Assembly (NCBI RefSeq): GCF_030547425.1
Contig: NZ_JAUORH010000016.1
Span: forward strand, 18,182-82,181
DNA from: Tenacibaculum sp. 1_MG-2023
GTDB lineage: Bacteria > Bacteroidota > Bacteroidia > Flavobacteriales > Flavobacteriaceae
Direction: 5' to 3'
DNA: 64,000 bases
Positions 62,123 through 64,000 of this stretch are shown piece by piece. Made by a program: the position numbers and the translations under genes. Under the pieces are notes generated by a model, which saw nothing but the letters and a program-made list of their open reading frames with translations, ran no database searches and was not told the origin of the DNA. Each line of letters opens with the position of its first letter. Position 1 is the first letter of the stretch.

Positions 62123-63967
62123 TTACATTATATCAAACTTACCACTTGCTCCTTGTACAACAGTCATCTGTCCTTGCACTTTGGTTTGTTGACCTTTTAA
62201 CTCGGCTGCTGCTTGCCCCTCAATTGTAGTGTTTTGTCCTTTTATATCAGTATTACTACTTGCTTCTATAGTTATATTCGCACTACTTGTAATACTAGCA
62301 TCTTTGTCGGCTTGTGCGTTAATTGCTCCTTTCGACAAAATTGAAGTATCTTTTTCTGATGCTGTTTTAATCTCTCCTTTTGCTTGTAGCTCAATGTTCT
62401 CTTCTGCAATTATTTTTACATTTTTTGCAGAAAACTCCATAGTTTCAGCTGACTGAACAAATAATGACTTTTCTTTAGTATCAAAGGTTATGATACTTCC
62501 ATCTTTATCTTTTATGGTTATTTTCTCTTTATCTTTTGTGTCATCTAACTCAATAGTGTGTCCACCACGTGTAATAATACTCTTTCGTACATTTTCTTCA
62601 TCACCTCCTGCTCCGTTTTTACCTGTAAACATGCTTCCCATAACAAAGGGACGGTTAGGATCGTTATGTTCAAAACCAATCATTACCTGATCTCCTAGTT
62701 CTGGAATAAATACAAATCCTCTATTGGTTTTAGTAAGTTCACTACTTCCTGCATCGGGAGTCATTACACGAATAAAATCTGTTTTTGCTCCAATAGCTTC
62801 CTGCCAGTAAAACTGAACTTGTACACGTCCTTTACTTTCTGGGTCTTTATTACTTACCACCGTTGCTACTTGATTGTTAGCTACTGCTGGTGCTATGTTT
62901 TCGTTTAATGGTAAGCTTTTTGTGTTTGCAGGGATAGCTTCAAAAGTATTAGAATATGCTCCTCCTACATCTGCAAAGTGGCTTATTTGAGTTATAATAT
63001 ATTCTCCATACTGTTTTACAGTATATTTTCCTTCGTCATACTTTGCTGCACTTACTTTGATTATGCTTCCTAAACTTAATCCTTTCGCTCCTCCACTTGC
63101 CTTAAGTACATTGCCTCCTGCACTTAATCCTTGTAATCGTTTTTGTAAATACTCATCTAATGATGATTTGTCTTGTAAAAACACATCGCTTACTCCAAAG
63201 TCTTTTACTTCTTTATAAACTTGTTCTGATGCTTTAAGTGCTGTATTTGCTAAATCGTTTAGCCCTTCATTAGTTGCTTTTAAATCGCCTTCAAAGAATT
63301 GATCATTTAACGAATCGTAACTATATGTTGCTAAAGTAGGATTATACGTTTTGGTTTTTATTTGTAGTTCTTTTAAATCTTTACTGTATTCTAGCTCTAT
63401 TGGCTTTTGACCTTCAGATTCGGGTTTTCCAAAAACAACATCTACTCCATCAAAATAAAACCATTCGTTATATTGATATGCTAATCTTTGCAGGTATTTG
63501 TAGTCACTCTCTGCGTATTGACATTGGTAAGGAATTACTGTAGTATATGCTGGATTAACCTTGTTTTTTATGGCAGTAGTATCCATGATCTCTGAAACAA
63601 TACTTGCTAGATCTTTTTCTAACCAAGATTTCTGTTGTTTTCCATTTTCTAGTAAAACTGTTTGAGACAATCCTTTTAGTATTAATTCGCCGTGTAATCC
63701 TATTTCATTATGGCGCATTGATACGTCTAACACAACTCCTATAAAGGCTTTACCTGAGACATTGGTGGTAAGCTGTTTTCCTAACCATTCTTTTGATTTT
63801 TCTAAGGTGTAGCTTCCTGCTTCTTCTACAGTTTCTATATCTACCACAACTTCAAAAGTATGGTGCTGGTATAAGAATTGGTTTATTGTAATTGTTTTAT
63901 AACTCTTTACAAAGTTACCATCTATGGTAATTTGTTTATCTAATGCTTCTTCTTTTATCTTATGCAT
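62123..63967 (-). CDS. vgrG: VgrG spike protein of a type VI secretion system
   Basis: 614 residues. N-terminal gp27-like part (ITIDGNFVKSYKTITINQFLYQHHTFEVVVDI; YQCQYAESDYKYLQRLAYQYNEWFYFDG), gp5 OB-fold (VATVVSNKDPESKGRVQVQFYW; VMIGFEHNDPNRPFVMGSMF) and a beta-helix of short repeats (DIKGQNTTIEGQ, ELKGQQTKVQGQMTVVQG). Typical of Bacteroidota subtype iii systems. Forms the trimeric tip that carries the following PAAR and effector. First gene of the island in this window; 18 bp from the PAAR gene. Confidence 0.96.
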   Translation of the reverse strand: MHKIKEEALDKQITIDGNFVKSYKTITINQFLYQHHTFEVVVDIETVEEAGSYTLEKSKEWLGKQLTTNVSGKAFIGVVLDVSMRHNEIGLHGELILKGLSQTVLLENGKQQKSWLEKDLASIVSEIMDTTAIKNKVNPAYTTVIPYQCQYAESDYKYLQRLAYQYNEWFYFDGVDVVFGKPESEGQKPIELEYSKDLKELQIKTKTYNPTLATYSYDSLNDQFFEGDLKATNEGLNDLANTALKASEQVYKEVKDFGVSDVFLQDKSSLDEYLQKRLQGLSAGGNVLKASGGAKGLSLGSIIKVSAAKYDEGKYTVKQYGEYIITQISHFADVGGAYSNTFEAIPANTKSLPLNENIAPAVANNQVATVVSNKDPESKGRVQVQFYWQEAIGAKTDFIRVMTPDAGSSELTKTNRGFVFIPELGDQVMIGFEHNDPNRPFVMGSMFTGKNGAGGDEENVRKSIITRGGHTIELDDTKDKEKITIKDKDGSIITFDTKEKSLFVQSAETMEFSAKNVKIIAEENIELQAKGEIKTASEKDTSILSKGAINAQADKDASITSSANITIEASSNTDIKGQNTTIEGQAAAELKGQQTKVQGQMTVVQGASGKFDIM

Positions 63968-64000
63968 GGGGTGTTTTTTCTTTGTTATAGTTAAAACTAT

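Overview
The window is a low-GC, gene-dense chromosomal segment from a member of the Bacteroidota, most likely a marine flavobacterium of the Tenacibaculum/Polaribacter type. The genus is inference; the phylum is well supported. Support comes from a SusC/RagA receptor, LytS/LytTR signalling, a BlaI/M56-TonB pair, an HYC_CC_PP/HMA/TonB-receptor metal cluster, a mevalonate pathway with GYDIA-type GHMP kinases, and promoters with the Bacteroidota -7 consensus TAnnTTTG about 19-20 bp from a TTG-like -33 element. No rRNA, tRNA or CRISPR was seen.

Layout. 1-7.5 kb (minus): a partial SusC-type receptor, a DUF5117-type zinc metalloprotease and a LytS/LytTR two-component pair. 7.6-16.1 kb (plus): a toxin island with a PAAR protein fused to a HET-C-like domain, seven tandem paralogous lipoproteins and one unrelated lipoprotein. 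16.1-28.3 kb: housekeeping genes (NlpC/P60, lpxB, surE, prc, HD hydrolase, DUF2797, GH3, TPR, M56/BlaI). 28.4-35.3 kb: DUF456, a predicted small RNA divergent from lysS, an acyltransferase, a decayed IS200/IS605 transposase, comEC and a thioredoxin-like protein. 35.4-40.9 kb (minus): a DPP-IV-like peptidase with two POT peptide transporters. 41-50.6 kb: the mevalonate/isoprenoid cluster (HMG-CoA reductase, two GHMP kinases, mvaD, a UbiA-type prenyltransferase) with a GIY-YIG protein, an HI0933-family flavoprotein and an RsuA/RluB-type pseudouridine synthase. 50.6-53.7 kb (minus): heavy-metal HMA protein, TonB receptor and HYC_CC_PP protein. 53.7-64 kb (minus): a second type VI secretion island, VgrG - PAAR - VasX-like pore-forming effector - immunity array of six related membrane proteins.

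The two type VI cargo islands are the most interesting part. In the left island the seven lipoproteins, probable immunity proteins of the HET-C effector, are mosaics. Copies 2-7 combine three N-terminal halves with three C-terminal halves so that every half occurs exactly twice, forming a closed ring of chimeras. In the right island six membrane proteins of two N-terminal types share a nearly invariant C-terminal tail of about 58 residues. Two are frameshifted, one at a G9 tract, and a 56-residue fragment next to the array looks like the tail of a displaced older effector. Together these suggest immunity arrays growing by effector replacement, duplication and gene conversion. No core secretion-machinery gene (Tss sheath, baseplate or ATPase) lies in the window.

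Other points: a 36-bp perfect palindrome placed between the -7 and -33 boxes of the blaI promoter; a probable ~110-nt RNA with its own promoter and terminator upstream of lysS; short palindromic repeats that entered the mevalonate genes and supply the HMG-CoA reductase stop codon; and an HMG-CoA reductase fused to a DinB/DUF1569-like domain.
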